Origin: Comamonas sp. lk
GTDB lineage: Bacteria > Pseudomonadota > Gammaproteobacteria > Burkholderiales > Burkholderiaceae_C
Reading direction: 5' to 3'
Length of the DNA stretch: 64,000 nucleotides
NCBI RefSeq assembly: GCF_900564145.1
Contig: NZ_UOOB01000001.1
Location: forward strand, 124,001 to 188,000
The notes below the pieces were generated by a model, which ran no database searches, was not told the origin of the DNA, and saw only the letters and a program-made list of their open reading frames with translations. Within the stretch, counting starts at the first letter, position 1; every line of letters begins with the position of its first letter. Positions 17,857-27,733 of this stretch are shown here, piece after piece. Made by a program: the position numbers and the translations under genes.

Positions 17857-19446
17857 TTCCTGCACGGCACGCAAGCGCGTGTCGATGATGGACGCCTCAA
17901 AGTAATCGGCCTGGCCGCCCGCCTTGCGGGCCATGTCCTGCGCCGCCTTGAAGCGGTCCACCGCCGCCGCGTAATCGTAACGCGCCACCTGCGCCTCGGC
18001 CTCGGCCCGCAAAGCCCGCAACTCCTGTCCCTGGGCGCGCCATACGCGCGCCAGCGTCTGCCAGGCTCCGGCATCGCGCGGATGATCCGTCACCCAGGTC
18101 TGCAGCGGACCGGCCATGTCGCTGGACTGATTGAGCTTGAGCAGGATGTCGGTACGCAACAGCATCTCGGGCCTGCGCGGAGCAACATGCTCGACCACAT
18201 CCACAGTAGCCAGGCTGGGCCCGGCCAGGTTTCCACTGGCCGTGAGCTTGGGCACCTGCACGGCCGCAGTCGCGTGTCGCTGGGGTAGTGCATCGAGTGC
18301 CGCCTGCGCATTGCCCGCCTTGTACTCCAGCTCCGCCTGCAGCCACTGGGCCTGCAGCAAAGCCTCGGGGTTGCCGGCCACCGCCGTCAGCAAGCGCTGT
18401 GTCATCTCGCGGGCGGACTTCCACTCCCTGAGCTCCATCGCGCTCAGGCTGGCGGCATAAAGCTGACCCACCTGCTCCACCTGGCTGGCATTGCCAAAGC
18501 TGCCGGAACGAGGCAATTCCATCCACTGGCGGCGCACGTCCACCCCGGGGTTGGACAGGATGCGCGCCCGCGCAGCCATCATGGCGTGGGCCAAGGTCGG
18601 CACAGGCGCATTGGCGCGCTTGCCGGCCGGAATGCGCGAGTCCATGTCGGCAATCCGCTGCGTGGTCAGCGGGTGGCTGCGCAAATAAGGCCAGCTACCG
18701 TTGTCATTGAGGCGGCTGGCCTGCTCCAGCTTGCCGAACATGCTCACAAAACCTTGTGGTGCAAAGCCCGCAGGAGCCATCAGGCTGTAGCCCACGCGGT
18801 CGGCTTCGCTTTCCATGGCGCGCGAGAAATTGAGCTGGTTTTGCATCATCGCCGCCGGCCCGCCCATCATGATGGCCATGGCCGCATCGGGGCTGCGCGT
18901 GGCCGCCAGCGCCCCCAGCAGCATGGAAGCCAGCATCAGCGGCGCCTGCTTGCCCTGCTGGGCCAGCATGCGCGCAATATGGCGCTGGGTGATGTGACTG
19001 GTTTCGTGCGCAATGACCGAAGCCAGCTCATCCCCGCTGCCCACCACGCTGATCAGCCCCAGGTACACGCCCATATAGCCACCAGGCAGCGCAAAAGCGT
19101 TGACCTGCCTGTCCTTGCCCAGCAGCAAAGTCCAAGCAAAGCGCTCTTCCAGCTCGGGCGACAACTCGCCACGCTTGCGCGCCGCATCCTGCAGATGCAG
19201 CCATATGCCTTCCACATACTCCTGCAGCACCGGATCATCCAGATAGTCAGGATCGCGGTACAGCTCCTTGACGATGGAGTCGCCAAGCCGGCGCTCATCG
19301 CCCGTGGTGATGGACGAGGCACCGTCGCCCAGGGTGGGCAAACCAGCGGCCTGCACAGGTGCCGGTACCAGGCTTGCACACTGAATTGCTATCAGTATGG
19401 AAGCTGTTAGCGCTTTAAAAATATGGGGTTGACGCAGTTTTTTCAT
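17815..19446 (-). CDS. M48 family metalloprotease, BepA-like, with TPR region
   Basis: A 543-residue periplasmic zinc protease resembling BepA (YfgC), which helps LptD and other outer-membrane proteins mature or be removed. A signal peptide covers about residues 1-33. The zinc motif HEXXH appears as VIAHETSHITQRHIA, with the third ligand Glu in MESEADRVGYSLM; the second half (about 330-540) is helical and TPR-like. The ATG at 19446 was taken because it gives a basic, hydrophobic signal start (MKKLRQPHIFKAL); upstream ATG and longer frames are weaker. A copy of the dispersed palindromic repeat lies inside the signal-peptide codons. Confidence 0.87.
   Translation of the reverse strand: MKKLRQPHIFKALTASILIAIQCASLVPAPVQAAGLPTLGDGASSITTGDERRLGDSIVKELYRDPDYLDDPVLQEYVEGIWLHLQDAARKRGELSPELEERFAWTLLLGKDRQVNAFALPGGYMGVYLGLISVVGSGDELASVIAHETSHITQRHIARMLAQQGKQAPLMLASMLLGALAATRSPDAAMAIMMGGPAAMMQNQLNFSRAMESEADRVGYSLMAPAGFAPQGFVSMFGKLEQASRLNDNGSWPYLRSHPLTTQRIADMDSRIPAGKRANAPVPTLAHAMMAARARILSNPGVDVRRQWMELPRSGSFGNASQVEQVGQLYAASLSAMELREWKSAREMTQRLLTAVAGNPEALLQAQWLQAELEYKAGNAQAALDALPQRHATAAVQVPKLTASGNLAGPSLATVDVVEHVAPRRPEMLLRTDILLKLNQSSDMAGPLQTWVTDHPRDAGAWQTLARVWRAQGQELRALRAEAEAQVARYDYAAAVDRFKAAQDMARKAGGQADYFEASIIDTRLRAVQELLREQASDKSIHK
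19388..19428 (+). repeat. dispersed palindromic repeat copy within the bepA-like gene
   Basis: Plus-strand GCTATCAG...GAAGCTG...AGCGCTTT...ATATGGGG matches the copies at 46927-46967 (minus) and 49104-49145 (minus). It encodes part of the signal peptide (HIFKALTASILIAIQ) on the other strand. Confidence 0.55.
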
Positions 19447-19636
19447 CACAATTGGCATGGCGATCACAGCATTGCCAGCATTCAGCCGTCTGAGCTGCCA
19501 GCAGTTCAACACCCCACTATGATGCCCTGATTGATTTGCGCTGCCCGGCCTGGCGGCTTATCCCAGAGTAAAGCCGGGCCAGAAACACCGCTGGACTCGC
19601 GCGTGCGCCCAGCCCCAACACGAAAGAAAAACCCTC

Positions 19637-20110
19637 ATGTCCTCTCTTACCCACTTCGACGCCCAAGGCCAGGCCCATATGGTGGATGTTGGCGCCAAAC
19701 CCAGCACCCACCGCGTGGCCGTGGCCCAAGGCCAGATCACCATGAAGCCCGAAACGCTGGCGATTGTGCAAAACGGCACAGCCAAAAAAGGCGACGTGCT
19801 GGGCATCGCCCGCATCGCCGCCATCATGGCCGCCAAAAAGACCAGCGACCTCATCCCTCTATGCCACCCCCTGGCCCTGACCCGCGTGGCCGTAGAGTTT
19901 GAGCTGCAACCCGAATCCCACTACATCCTCTGTACCGCCACCGTAGAAACCATGGGCCAGACCGGCGTAGAAATGGAAGCCCTGACCGCCGTGCAAGTCG
20001 GCTTATTGACTATCTACGATATGTGCAAGGCAGTGGATAAGGGGATGGTGATGGGAGGGATCAAGGTAATGGAGAAGCGGGGGGGAAAGTCGGGAAGCTG
20101 GGTGGCTTGA
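19637..20110 (+). CDS. moaC: cyclic pyranopterin monophosphate synthase
   Basis: A 157-residue enzyme of molybdenum cofactor synthesis; with MoaA it turns GTP into cyclic pyranopterin monophosphate. Family motifs are complete: [19 protein letters not shown], the active-site segment [24 protein letters not shown] and the C-terminal [17 protein letters not shown] with its catalytic lysines. The standard length supports the ATG at 19637. It is divergent from the protease gene with about 190 bases between, and has no other moa gene beside it. Confidence 0.96.
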   Translation: MSSLTHFDAQGQAHMVDVGAKPSTHRVAVAQGQITMKPETLAIVQNGTAKKGDVLGIARIAAIMAAKKTSDLIPLCHPLALTRVAVEFELQPESHYILCTATVETMGQTGVEMEALTAVQVGLLTIYDMCKAVDKGMVMGGIKVMEKRGGKSGSWVA

Positions 20111-20158
20111 CAAGTTGATTATGCGAGGCAGCGATTTTAGAAATTTCTTGCTTCGACT

Positions 20159-20917
20159 CTAAAAAGAATCTATTGGCACAAAGCCTACGGGCAAAGCTGT
20201 CTCAGCATCGATCAGTACCGTCCAAGCTGTTTTTCGGGCGATTAGAGGCAAGCTTCGCAGAGTATCAGGATGACGCCCTGTTAGATTAATCGCGTGCTCG
20301 ATGATGTGAGATTGAGCTGGGAAGCGCTCCTTGAGTTCAGTCACCGATTTCGATTCCTTCAAAATATCACCACGAGCTATTTCATAGGACTGCCATAGGG
20401 CAGGTTGTGCAGCTTGGGGAATACCTGCCAACGCCAATATAGTTGAGTTATAACTTTCATTGGCACTTTTGAAAGAACGCAAAGATAACAGAGTGGGCCC
20501 GGTTAGTGGCGAAGACTGTAGCTCAGCTGGTGCTTGAGTCAACGTAGCCAAGTCAACGTCCACGGCATGCACTACGGCCATACGATGGTATTCAAATACC
20601 AAGTGTATAGGACGTGCCGTAAAAACGGCCCATATCCCATAAGACAGCGCAGCCAGTTGAAGCAAACCCACCACGGTGAAGTCCATCAGCAAATGACGAG
20701 GTGTTTTGGTGCGGTCGAATATCACTAGCGTGATGAGAGGACCCAGCACCACGTCTACTAACACGACCCATAAAAAAAGTTCGCGTCCACCGGAAAGTTC
20801 ACGGTACGGAAATGGGTACCACAGGCCGAACACTAACAAGGCTGCCAAGGTAGCAACCAATAAGCTAATAGCCAAGTGAATGGTGCTGGCGCGCAGGCGC
20901 CATCTCAAAGAATGCAT
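20159..20917 (-). CDS. TfpX/TfpZ family type IV pilin accessory protein
   Basis: A 252-residue inner-membrane protein with three N-terminal helices (about 10-33, 46-66, 80-100) and a C-terminal soluble part ending in a strand-rich region (DAETALPVGFVPIDSF). The FGLWYPFPYRELSGGRELF and VDVVLGPLITLVIFD motifs are those of TfpX/TfpZ accessory proteins that travel with certain type IV pilin alleles in Pseudomonas and related bacteria and are needed for proper assembly of their cognate pilin. It lies just downstream of pilA on the same strand. Its base composition is visibly more AT-rich than neighbouring housekeeping genes. Confidence 0.85.
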   Translation of the reverse strand: MHSLRWRLRASTIHLAISLLVATLAALLVFGLWYPFPYRELSGGRELFLWVVLVDVVLGPLITLVIFDRTKTPRHLLMDFTVVGLLQLAALSYGIWAVFTARPIHLVFEYHRMAVVHAVDVDLATLTQAPAELQSSPLTGPTLLSLRSFKSANESYNSTILALAGIPQAAQPALWQSYEIARGDILKESKSVTELKERFPAQSHIIEHAINLTGRHPDTLRSLPLIARKTAWTVLIDAETALPVGFVPIDSF

Positions 20918-21041
20918 TTTTTGCGCTCATCAACCAAGTGGATACCCTTTGATTTTTACTACGGGTAGAGGGAGACGGATCATGGGCAAGAGATTAAAAA
21001 GCGAGGCATTTTCTGGCCACTAAGCAGTAATGCTTTAGGAC

Positions 21042-21066
21042 AAAAAAAGACGGCCATCAGGCCGCC
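21042..21066 (-). terminator. terminator of pilA
   Basis: In the minus direction GGCGGCC, loop TGAT, GGCCGTC is followed by seven Ts (21042-21048). It lies between pilA and the accessory gene, so pilA can be transcribed alone at high level, with some read-through. Confidence 0.8.
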
Positions 21067-21087
21067 TCTTCGTCGCACAAAACTCTT

Positions 21088-21624
21088 TTAGGCAGCGCGG
21101 CAAGAACCTGGCAAGAACTTGGCCAAGATTGGAACAGTTCCGCCCGGGCCACACAGCCAGCTGTTCACAACGCCACCGGCCGCTGGTGGAATACATGTAG
21201 AAAAGGTCGTTTGGGTTGAAGCAGAGCAAGCCTCCATCACCAAGGCTCCACCTTCAGCACCTGCAGCCGCGTTTTTAATATTTCTCGTGGTCACCGTAAC
21301 CACAGCATCAGCTGTTACCGGTGTGGCAGTCAAACCTGTAGTTTGAATCGATGCCACGTACTTGGTACCAGTAGAGCCATCGGTCGTGGCAGCGTATTCA
21401 CAACCCCATCCATTGGCAGCGACCGTCTGGCCAGCAGGCAGGCTTTGGATCGCTTCAGTGATGGAGGTTCGGCACGCAGAGCCAGCCAATATTGCTTCAG
21501 AAACCTTAGCACGGATCGTGTAGTCCTGATAAGCCGGCAAAGCCACGGCAGCCAAAATACCGATAATCGCCACAACGATCATCAGCTCGATCAGGGTGAA
21601 ACCCTTTTGAATGGAACGCTTCAT
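21088..21624 (-). CDS. pilA: type IV pilin major subunit
   Basis: A 178-residue type IVa prepilin. The short leader MKRSIQKG is cut before [20 protein letters not shown], the canonical N-methylated helix with Glu5. The globular part has four cysteines (positions about 50, 74, 131 and 142) plus a C-terminal pair in WLCGPG and GSCRAA, giving candidate disulfides of the D-region. An AAGGA site stands before the ATG at 21624 and a sigma-54 promoter about 40 bases upstream. The TfpZ-type gene follows. Pilus assembly genes are not in the window. Confidence 0.95.
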   Translation of the reverse strand: MKRSIQKGFTLIELMIVVAIIGILAAVALPAYQDYTIRAKVSEAILAGSACRTSITEAIQSLPAGQTVAANGWGCEYAATTDGSTGTKYVASIQTTGLTATPVTADAVVTVTTRNIKNAAAGAEGGALVMEACSASTQTTFSTCIPPAAGGVVNSWLCGPGGTVPILAKFLPGSCRAA

Positions 21625-21661
21625 ACGAAATTCCTTGGTTGAAGAAGTATGTTCCTTTCAA

Positions 21662-21676
21662 GCAATCGTCGTGCCA
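21662..21676 (-). promoter_or_regulatory. sigma-54 promoter of pilA
   Basis: Minus-strand TGGCAC, five bases (GACGA), TTGC is a full match to the -24/-12 element read by RpoN. It lies 38 bases before the pilA start codon, leaving a short leader with an AAGGA site. PilR/RpoN control of pilA is established in Pseudomonas and others. Confidence 0.85.
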
Positions 21677-21831
21677 AGTGTTGAGCACAGACAGAGGGAC
21701 TTCTGTACTGACATTTTTCGCCGCGCGACAGTTGCCAAAAAGTGCCTCTTTTGACTTATCCAGGCAACGATGGTGACAATTTTGTAAGTATCAGCCTACG
21801 CATCTTTGAATGTCGATGCCAAGGTACGCCA

Positions 21832-22551
21832 TCACCCCACCACAAACTGCATGCGCGTCCCTGCCAGCTCCATGGTGTCGCCATTGAGCAGAGGCACGGG
21901 CAGCGGGCCGACTTCCTGGCCGTTGAGCTTAAGCGATGCGCTCTCGCCTTCCATGTGGGTCAGCACAAAGCCATGGGGCTTTTGGGTGATGGAAGCGATG
22001 GTCACACCCGGGCGGCCCAAGGTGGTAACCACTTTATAGAGTGAGACTTCCTTGCCTGTCATGCTGCCGCTGAGCATTCGCACCACTGCATGCCGCTCGG
22101 GCAGCATGGACGACATGCCGTGCTGTGTAGGCGCAAAGCCGGTGAGCTCGCCAAAACCGGAAGGCGTGCTGAGTCTGCTGTGCACGTCATCGGCGCTCTC
22201 CGCCATGGCGGAAGAGACGGCGGCAATGGCTTCCAGTGCGGCAGAGGTGCGAGCGGGCTCTTCGCCGGCGCTTACAAAGCGGATTTTGTAGCGTCCGATA
22301 TCCAGCAGATCGCCATGCACCAAGCTGTGACGCTGCACGGATTTGCCGTTGACATAGGTGCCGTTGGTGCTGCGCAGGTCTTCGATCGCTACAGCGCCGT
22401 CGGCCATGGTGATCACGGCATGCTCGCCGCTGACGGCAAGGTTGTCGATCACGATGTCGTTGTATGGACGTCGGCCCAGAGTGGTGCGCTCTTTGGTGAG
22501 CGGTACTTCTTTGACCACAGCGCCATCGATAGAAATGACCAAGATCGGCAT
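21832..22551 (-). CDS. protein with two FHA domains
   Basis: A 239-residue cytoplasmic protein. The N-terminal FHA domain has the classic phosphothreonine-binding residues in TLGRRPYNDIVIDNLAVSGEH and STNGTYVNG. A second, more degenerate FHA-like domain spans about 150-239 (TLGRPGVTIASI, HGFVLTH, LNGQEV), lacking the full Ser-x-x-His pattern. FHA proteins bind phosphothreonine targets of Ser/Thr kinases. The ATG at 22551 is chosen because AGGAG stands nine bases before it. It lies downstream of a PP2C phosphatase gene on the same strand; no kinase gene is in the window. Confidence 0.85.
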   Translation of the reverse strand: MPILVISIDGAVVKEVPLTKERTTLGRRPYNDIVIDNLAVSGEHAVITMADGAVAIEDLRSTNGTYVNGKSVQRHSLVHGDLLDIGRYKIRFVSAGEEPARTSAALEAIAAVSSAMAESADDVHSRLSTPSGFGELTGFAPTQHGMSSMLPERHAVVRMLSGSMTGKEVSLYKVVTTLGRPGVTIASITQKPHGFVLTHMEGESASLKLNGQEVGPLPVPLLNGDTMELAGTRMQFVVG

Positions 22552-22757
22552 GCTCGAAAGCTCCTGAATGCAGCGGGACAGACCCGAGGATAGTTTGGCA
22601 GTTACTGTTTGAAACAATGACCACCTCATGGGTGATTCTATGAAAACAGCCCCTGTTGCGAACCGGACCCCGCTTCAAATACAGCAAAAGCCTGCACAGT
22701 CGACTGACTGTGTATGCTCTTTGACACAGTCATTCTCAACGGAACATCGGGTAATGG

Positions 22758-23615
22758 TCAAAACAAGCTTGTGCTTGGAGATCCTGGGCCTTGCGCGACC
22801 CGGTGGGCATTCTCCATCAGCACCACGCTGATGTTGTCTCTGCCGCCCGCAGCATTGGCGGCGCTCAGCAAAGCCGTGAGCAGTTCCTGCAGTGAAGACT
22901 CCGCAGCGAACAAGGCTTGGAGCTGGGAGTCATCGAGCATATCGGTGACGCCGTCCGAGCACAGCATGAGGCGATCTTGCACCTGCAACGGCCATCGGTT
23001 CAGTTCGGGATCGACAGACATCTGCACCCCCAAAGCCCGCGTGACGAGGTGACCCAGGCCCGAAGCCTGGGCATCTTGCGCGCTGAGATGACCGGCGTCC
23101 ATCTCCTGCTGGACCAGGGAGTGGTCCCGGGTAAGGCGAGTCAGCTGACCGGTACGCCATGCATAGGCCCGCGAGTCACCGAGGTGGGCAATCACCGCAT
23201 GCCCTGCAACGATGGCAGCAGCGACCACCGTGGTGCCCATGCCCTGGCAACCAGATGTTTCCCTGGCGGCTTCACGGATTGCGGCATTGGCCAGGCACAA
23301 GGCCTCTTCCAAGTCCTTGGATGCGGCCTCCAGCTCCACATCGACACCGACCAGTTCCTCGTGCGTGTGCTGCATGGCTGCGGGTATCACGCTGACGGCC
23401 ATGGCGCTGGCGACTTCCCCGGCGTTGTAACCGCCCATGCCATCGGCCAGCACGGCCACAGGCCAGGGGCTGGCTTCAGGGTGGATGCTGACAGCATCCT
23501 CGTTATTGGTACGCACCAACCCCGTGTGCACGCGCGCAATCATGCGCACAGCAGGCCATGCGGCAGGCGGTCTGGGGGGCTGTGCAGCAGGCATGACAAA
23601 CAGGGTACGAAACAT
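22758..23615 (-). CDS. PP2C-type serine/threonine protein phosphatase
   Basis: A 285-residue metal-dependent phosphatase (Stp1/PppA type). The motifs for the two Mn/Mg ions are seen: RTNNEDAV, VLADGMGGYNAGEVAS, GTTVVAA, AHLGDSRAYAWR, LMLCSDGVTDML and GGRDNISVV. The role is to reverse Thr phosphorylation. The FHA-protein gene follows on the same strand after about 200 bases, suggesting one signalling unit. The ATG at 23615 is used, but the one seven codons later (MPAAQPP) is possible; neither has a clear ribosome binding site. Confidence 0.9.
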   Translation of the reverse strand: MFRTLFVMPAAQPPRPPAAWPAVRMIARVHTGLVRTNNEDAVSIHPEASPWPVAVLADGMGGYNAGEVASAMAVSVIPAAMQHTHEELVGVDVELEAASKDLEEALCLANAAIREAARETSGCQGMGTTVVAAAIVAGHAVIAHLGDSRAYAWRTGQLTRLTRDHSLVQQEMDAGHLSAQDAQASGLGHLVTRALGVQMSVDPELNRWPLQVQDRLMLCSDGVTDMLDDSQLQALFAAESSLQELLTALLSAANAAGGRDNISVVLMENAHRVAQGPGSPSTSLF

Positions 23616-23873
23616 GAGCGTAGTCAGAGCAGGTCTTCAGCGTAACGTAATTGCCAAAGTCCAGCCAGCCCCAGTGCCAAAGACAGATTAAGCCGTTGCT
23701 CCTCGGCAGCAGCATGGGTGATTACTTCAATATCAGGAGCGCATTGTGCTTTGATTGATTAATTTACAGGCGGCTTTGTATTTAAGAGTCCAATTAAACA
23801 AGCGCTATCAGCTCACTTTTTAATCGTTCGATTTCGAGACTGGCACAGGCATACCCGATTTGAAGCGGCGGGC

Positions 23874-24566
23874 TTATGCTCCAGAAGCTGGGGCGGCATT
23901 GCGGGCCTGCCACATTTTGCCCACGGCAACCACCAGCAAAGCGCCTGCCACCGCAGCCGCATGGGTAAGCCAGGGATGAGCCTGAATCAGGCCCTCCAGC
24001 ACATGATCGCTGGCAAGCGTCTCTCCGGCCACCCAGCCGATCAGCGCAGCCCCCAGGGTGACGATGGCGGGAAAGCGCGCCATGAGTTTGATCATCAGCG
24101 TGGAGCCGAAAATCACCAGCGGAATGCTGATTGCCAGGCCCAGCACCAGCAAGACCAGATTGCCCTGGGCTGCGGCTGCCACGGCAATCACGTTGTCCAG
24201 GCTCATCACCAGATCCGCCAGCAAGATGGTACGGACTGCGGCCATCATGCCCACCTTGACGGCATCTCCGCTTTGCTCGCTTTCATCCTCGCCCTTGAGC
24301 AGACCGACACCAATCCACAGCAGCAGCACGCCACCCATGATTTCCACCAGCGGGAGCTGCATCAGCTTGGCAGCAACCAGAGTCAAGGCAATGCGCAGCA
24401 CCACGGCCGCGCCAGAGCCCAGCATGATGGCTTTGCTTTGCTGATGGGCAGGCAGGCCGCGCGCGGCCAAGGCGATGACTACGGCGTTGTCACCAGACAG
24501 GATGATGTTGATCCAGACAATTTTGAGCAGCCCGATCCAGAAATCGGCTCCAAGCATGGCGTCCAT
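23874..24566 (-). CDS. TerC family membrane protein (YjbE-like), paralogue 2
   Basis: A 230-residue seven-helix protein with the TerC repeat motifs WINIILSGDNAVVIALAARG and ILLADLVMSLDNVIAVA. These Asp-containing motifs form the metal path in this family, whose YjbE-like members are linked to Mn2+ export. It is very similar to the gene just upstream on the same strand (24826-25515), pointing to a tandem duplication. No GGGGAGTAG-type riboswitch was found before it. Confidence 0.87.
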   Translation of the reverse strand: MDAMLGADFWIGLLKIVWINIILSGDNAVVIALAARGLPAHQQSKAIMLGSGAAVVLRIALTLVAAKLMQLPLVEIMGGVLLLWIGVGLLKGEDESEQSGDAVKVGMMAAVRTILLADLVMSLDNVIAVAAAAQGNLVLLVLGLAISIPLVIFGSTLMIKLMARFPAIVTLGAALIGWVAGETLASDHVLEGLIQAHPWLTHAAAVAGALLVVAVGKMWQARNAAPASGA

Positions 24567-24777
24567 GGCGATTCACTTTCTTGTGGCTCCCACGGCCCCC
24601 ATCCGGCGAAAGCGGACGGACAAAGGCCCGACAACAGCATCGGGCGTTCCGTGGATTTCTGAGGAAAGTGTAGACCTGCGGCGGCAAAAGCCGCTACGGG
24701 CCTGTTGCTGCTGCCGCCATGGGAATGTGTGCGTGCCCTGCAAGCCTGCAGACAACAGCGTATGGCAGCCACAATGC

Positions 24778-24805
24778 AAAACGCACTGCGCGAGCAGTGC
24801 GTTTT
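24778..24805 (-). terminator. terminator between the tandem TerC genes
   Basis: Perfect 12-bp stem AAAACGCACTGC / GCAGTGCGTTTT with a four-base loop, ending in TTTT. It lies 20 bases after the stop of the upstream TerC gene and separates the two transcripts. Confidence 0.88.
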
Positions 24806-24825
24806 GGGGAGCCTCGCTCAGCAGA

Positions 24826-25515
24826 TCAGGCCGCGACTTGCTTGCCAGCCGAACGGGCTTGCATGAGCTTGCCCAGGCCAACCACCAGCACGGCGCCGGC
24901 TGCGGCAGCAGCATAGTGCAACCAGGGGTGAGCCATGGTGTAGCCGTGCAGCAGATTGTCATTGACGATGGTTTCACCACCCACCCAGCCGATCAGGGCG
25001 GCACCCAGGGTGATGATGACGGGGAAGCGATCCATCAGCTTGATCATCAGCGTGGAGCCGAAAATCACCAGGGGGATGGAAATGGCCAGACCCAGAATCA
25101 GCAAAACCATATTGCCCTGGGCTGTTGCAGCCACGGCAATCACGTTGTCCAGACTCATCACCAGGTCGGCGATCAAAATGGTACGAATGGCAGTCACCAT
25201 GGAGCCATGGCCCTTGGAGTCGCCTTCGCCCTCTTCTCCACCGGTCAGCAACTGGTAGCCGATCCACAGCAGCAGACAGCCACCAATTACCTGCAGGAAA
25301 GACAGCTCCAGCAGCTTGGCTGCCACCACCGTCAGCACGATACGCAGCACCACGGCGGCGCCGGAGCCAAACATGATGGCTTTCTTTTGCTGTTCAGGAG
25401 GCAGGGAACGGGCAGCAAGCGCGATGACCACCGCATTGTCGCCAGAGAGAATGATGTTGATCCAGATGATCTTCACCAGGCCGATCCAGAAATCGGCAGT
25501 GTTGAGAAATTCCAT
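24826..25515 (-). CDS. TerC family membrane protein (YjbE-like), paralogue 3
   Basis: A 229-residue seven-helix protein beginning MEFLNTADFWIGLVKIIW with the motifs NIILSGDNAVVIALAARS and ADLVMSLDNVIAVAAT. The ATG at 25515 is chosen because GGAG stands seven bases before it; a longer frame to 25551 crosses the hairpin upstream. It is a close paralogue of the gene at 23874-24566, with a slightly longer charged loop (GGEEGEGDSKGHG) near residue 90. Likely Mn2+ or other divalent ion export. Confidence 0.87.
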   Translation of the reverse strand: MEFLNTADFWIGLVKIIWINIILSGDNAVVIALAARSLPPEQQKKAIMFGSGAAVVLRIVLTVVAAKLLELSFLQVIGGCLLLWIGYQLLTGGEEGEGDSKGHGSMVTAIRTILIADLVMSLDNVIAVAATAQGNMVLLILGLAISIPLVIFGSTLMIKLMDRFPVIITLGAALIGWVGGETIVNDNLLHGYTMAHPWLHYAAAAAGAVLVVGLGKLMQARSAGKQVAA

Positions 25516-25538
25516 TGTTACTCCACTGTTTTGAATAT

Positions 25539-25565
25539 GAAAGCGCCGCATTGCGCGGCGCTTTC
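25539..25565. terminator. strong hairpin between sucD and TerC gene
   Basis: GAAAGCGCCGC (25539-25549) pairs with GCGGCGCTTTC (25555-25565). The T-run is better on the plus strand, but by position it would end the sucCD message on the minus strand. Confidence 0.65.
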
Positions 25566-25613
25566 TTTTATGAGTGGAGGCAGTGTAGAGGTCTCAAACC
25601 TCTTTGCCAGTTC

Positions 25614-25642
25614 GTAATACTGCGTAATACCCGCAGTATTAC
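25614..25642. repeat. 11-bp inverted repeat just after sucD
   Basis: GTAATACTGCG (25614-25624) and CGCAGTATTAC (25632-25642) with a seven-base spacer that itself repeats TAATAC. It lies 14 bases beyond the sucD stop and has no T-run, so an RNA 3'-end stabiliser or protein site is more likely than a terminator. Confidence 0.7.
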
Positions 25643-25655
25643 AAACTCTCAGGAC

Positions 25656-26552
25656 TTACTTCAGCAAGCCTTGCAGCAGGCGGCCCATCTCGGATGGGTT
25701 GCGTGTGATGGTGAAACCACACTCTTCCATGATGGCCAGCTTGGCATCGGCCGTGTCGGCGCCACCGGAGATCAGGGCACCTGCGTGGCCCATGCGCTTG
25801 CCGGGAGGAGCAGTCACGCCAGCGATGAAGCCCACGATAGGCTTCTTCATGTTGGCCTTGCACCACATGGCGGCTTCGGCTTCGTCCGGACCACCGATTT
25901 CGCCAATCATGATGACGGCGTCGGTATCAGGATCTTCATTGAAGGCGCGCATCACGTCGATGTGCTTCAGGCCGTTGATGGGGTCGCCACCAATGCCGAC
26001 AGCGGACGACTGGCCAATGCCCAGTTCGGACAGCTGAGCCACGGCTTCGTATGTCAGCGTGCCCGAACGGGACACCACGCCGATACGGCCCTTCTTGTGG
26101 ATGTGACCGGGCATGATGCCGATCTTGATCTCGTCAGGCGTGATCAGGCCGGGGCAGTTGGGGCCCAGCAGCAGGGTCTTCTTGCCGCCGGCAGCTTCCT
26201 TGGCACGCATTTTGTTGCGCACTTCCAGCATGTCACGGACGGGAATGCCTTCGGTAATGCAGATGGCCAGGTCCAGATCAGCTTCCACAGCTTCCCAGAT
26301 GGCGGCAGCAGCACCTGCGGGAGGCACGTAGATCACGGACACGGTAGCGCCAGTTTCCTTGGCAGCATCCTTGACCGAACCGTAGATTGGGATGTCGAAA
26401 ATCTTTTCGCCAGCCTTCTTGGGGTTCACGCCCGCGACAAAGCAGTTCTTGCCGTTCGCGTATTCCTGGCACTTTTCAGTGTGGAATTGACCGGTCTTGC
26501 CAGTAATGCCCTGGGTGATGACCTTGGTGTCTTTGTTGATAAAGATCGACAT
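25656..26552 (-). CDS. sucD: succinyl-CoA synthetase alpha subunit
   Basis: A 298-residue TCA-cycle subunit that binds CoA and carries the transient phosphohistidine. It begins MSIFINKDTKVITQGITGK; the CoA-binding Rossmann part and LLGPNCPGLI and the active-site His in the C-terminal GHAGALISGG are seen. Together with SucC it interconverts succinyl-CoA plus ADP/GDP and succinate plus ATP/GTP. The gene follows sucC by 20 bases in the standard sucCD order. Confidence 0.97.
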   Translation of the reverse strand: MSIFINKDTKVITQGITGKTGQFHTEKCQEYANGKNCFVAGVNPKKAGEKIFDIPIYGSVKDAAKETGATVSVIYVPPAGAAAAIWEAVEADLDLAICITEGIPVRDMLEVRNKMRAKEAAGGKKTLLLGPNCPGLITPDEIKIGIMPGHIHKKGRIGVVSRSGTLTYEAVAQLSELGIGQSSAVGIGGDPINGLKHIDVMRAFNEDPDTDAVIMIGEIGGPDEAEAAMWCKANMKKPIVGFIAGVTAPPGKRMGHAGALISGGADTADAKLAIMEECGFTITRNPSEMGRLLQGLLK

Positions 26553-26572
26553 ATGTGTATCTCCGAGGGCTT

Positions 26573-27733
<1,161 letters not shown>

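Noticed and set aside
24567..24825. Mn riboswitch before the TerC gene at 23874-24566
   Set aside because: No GGGGAGTAG or GAGACC-type closing segment is present on the minus strand.
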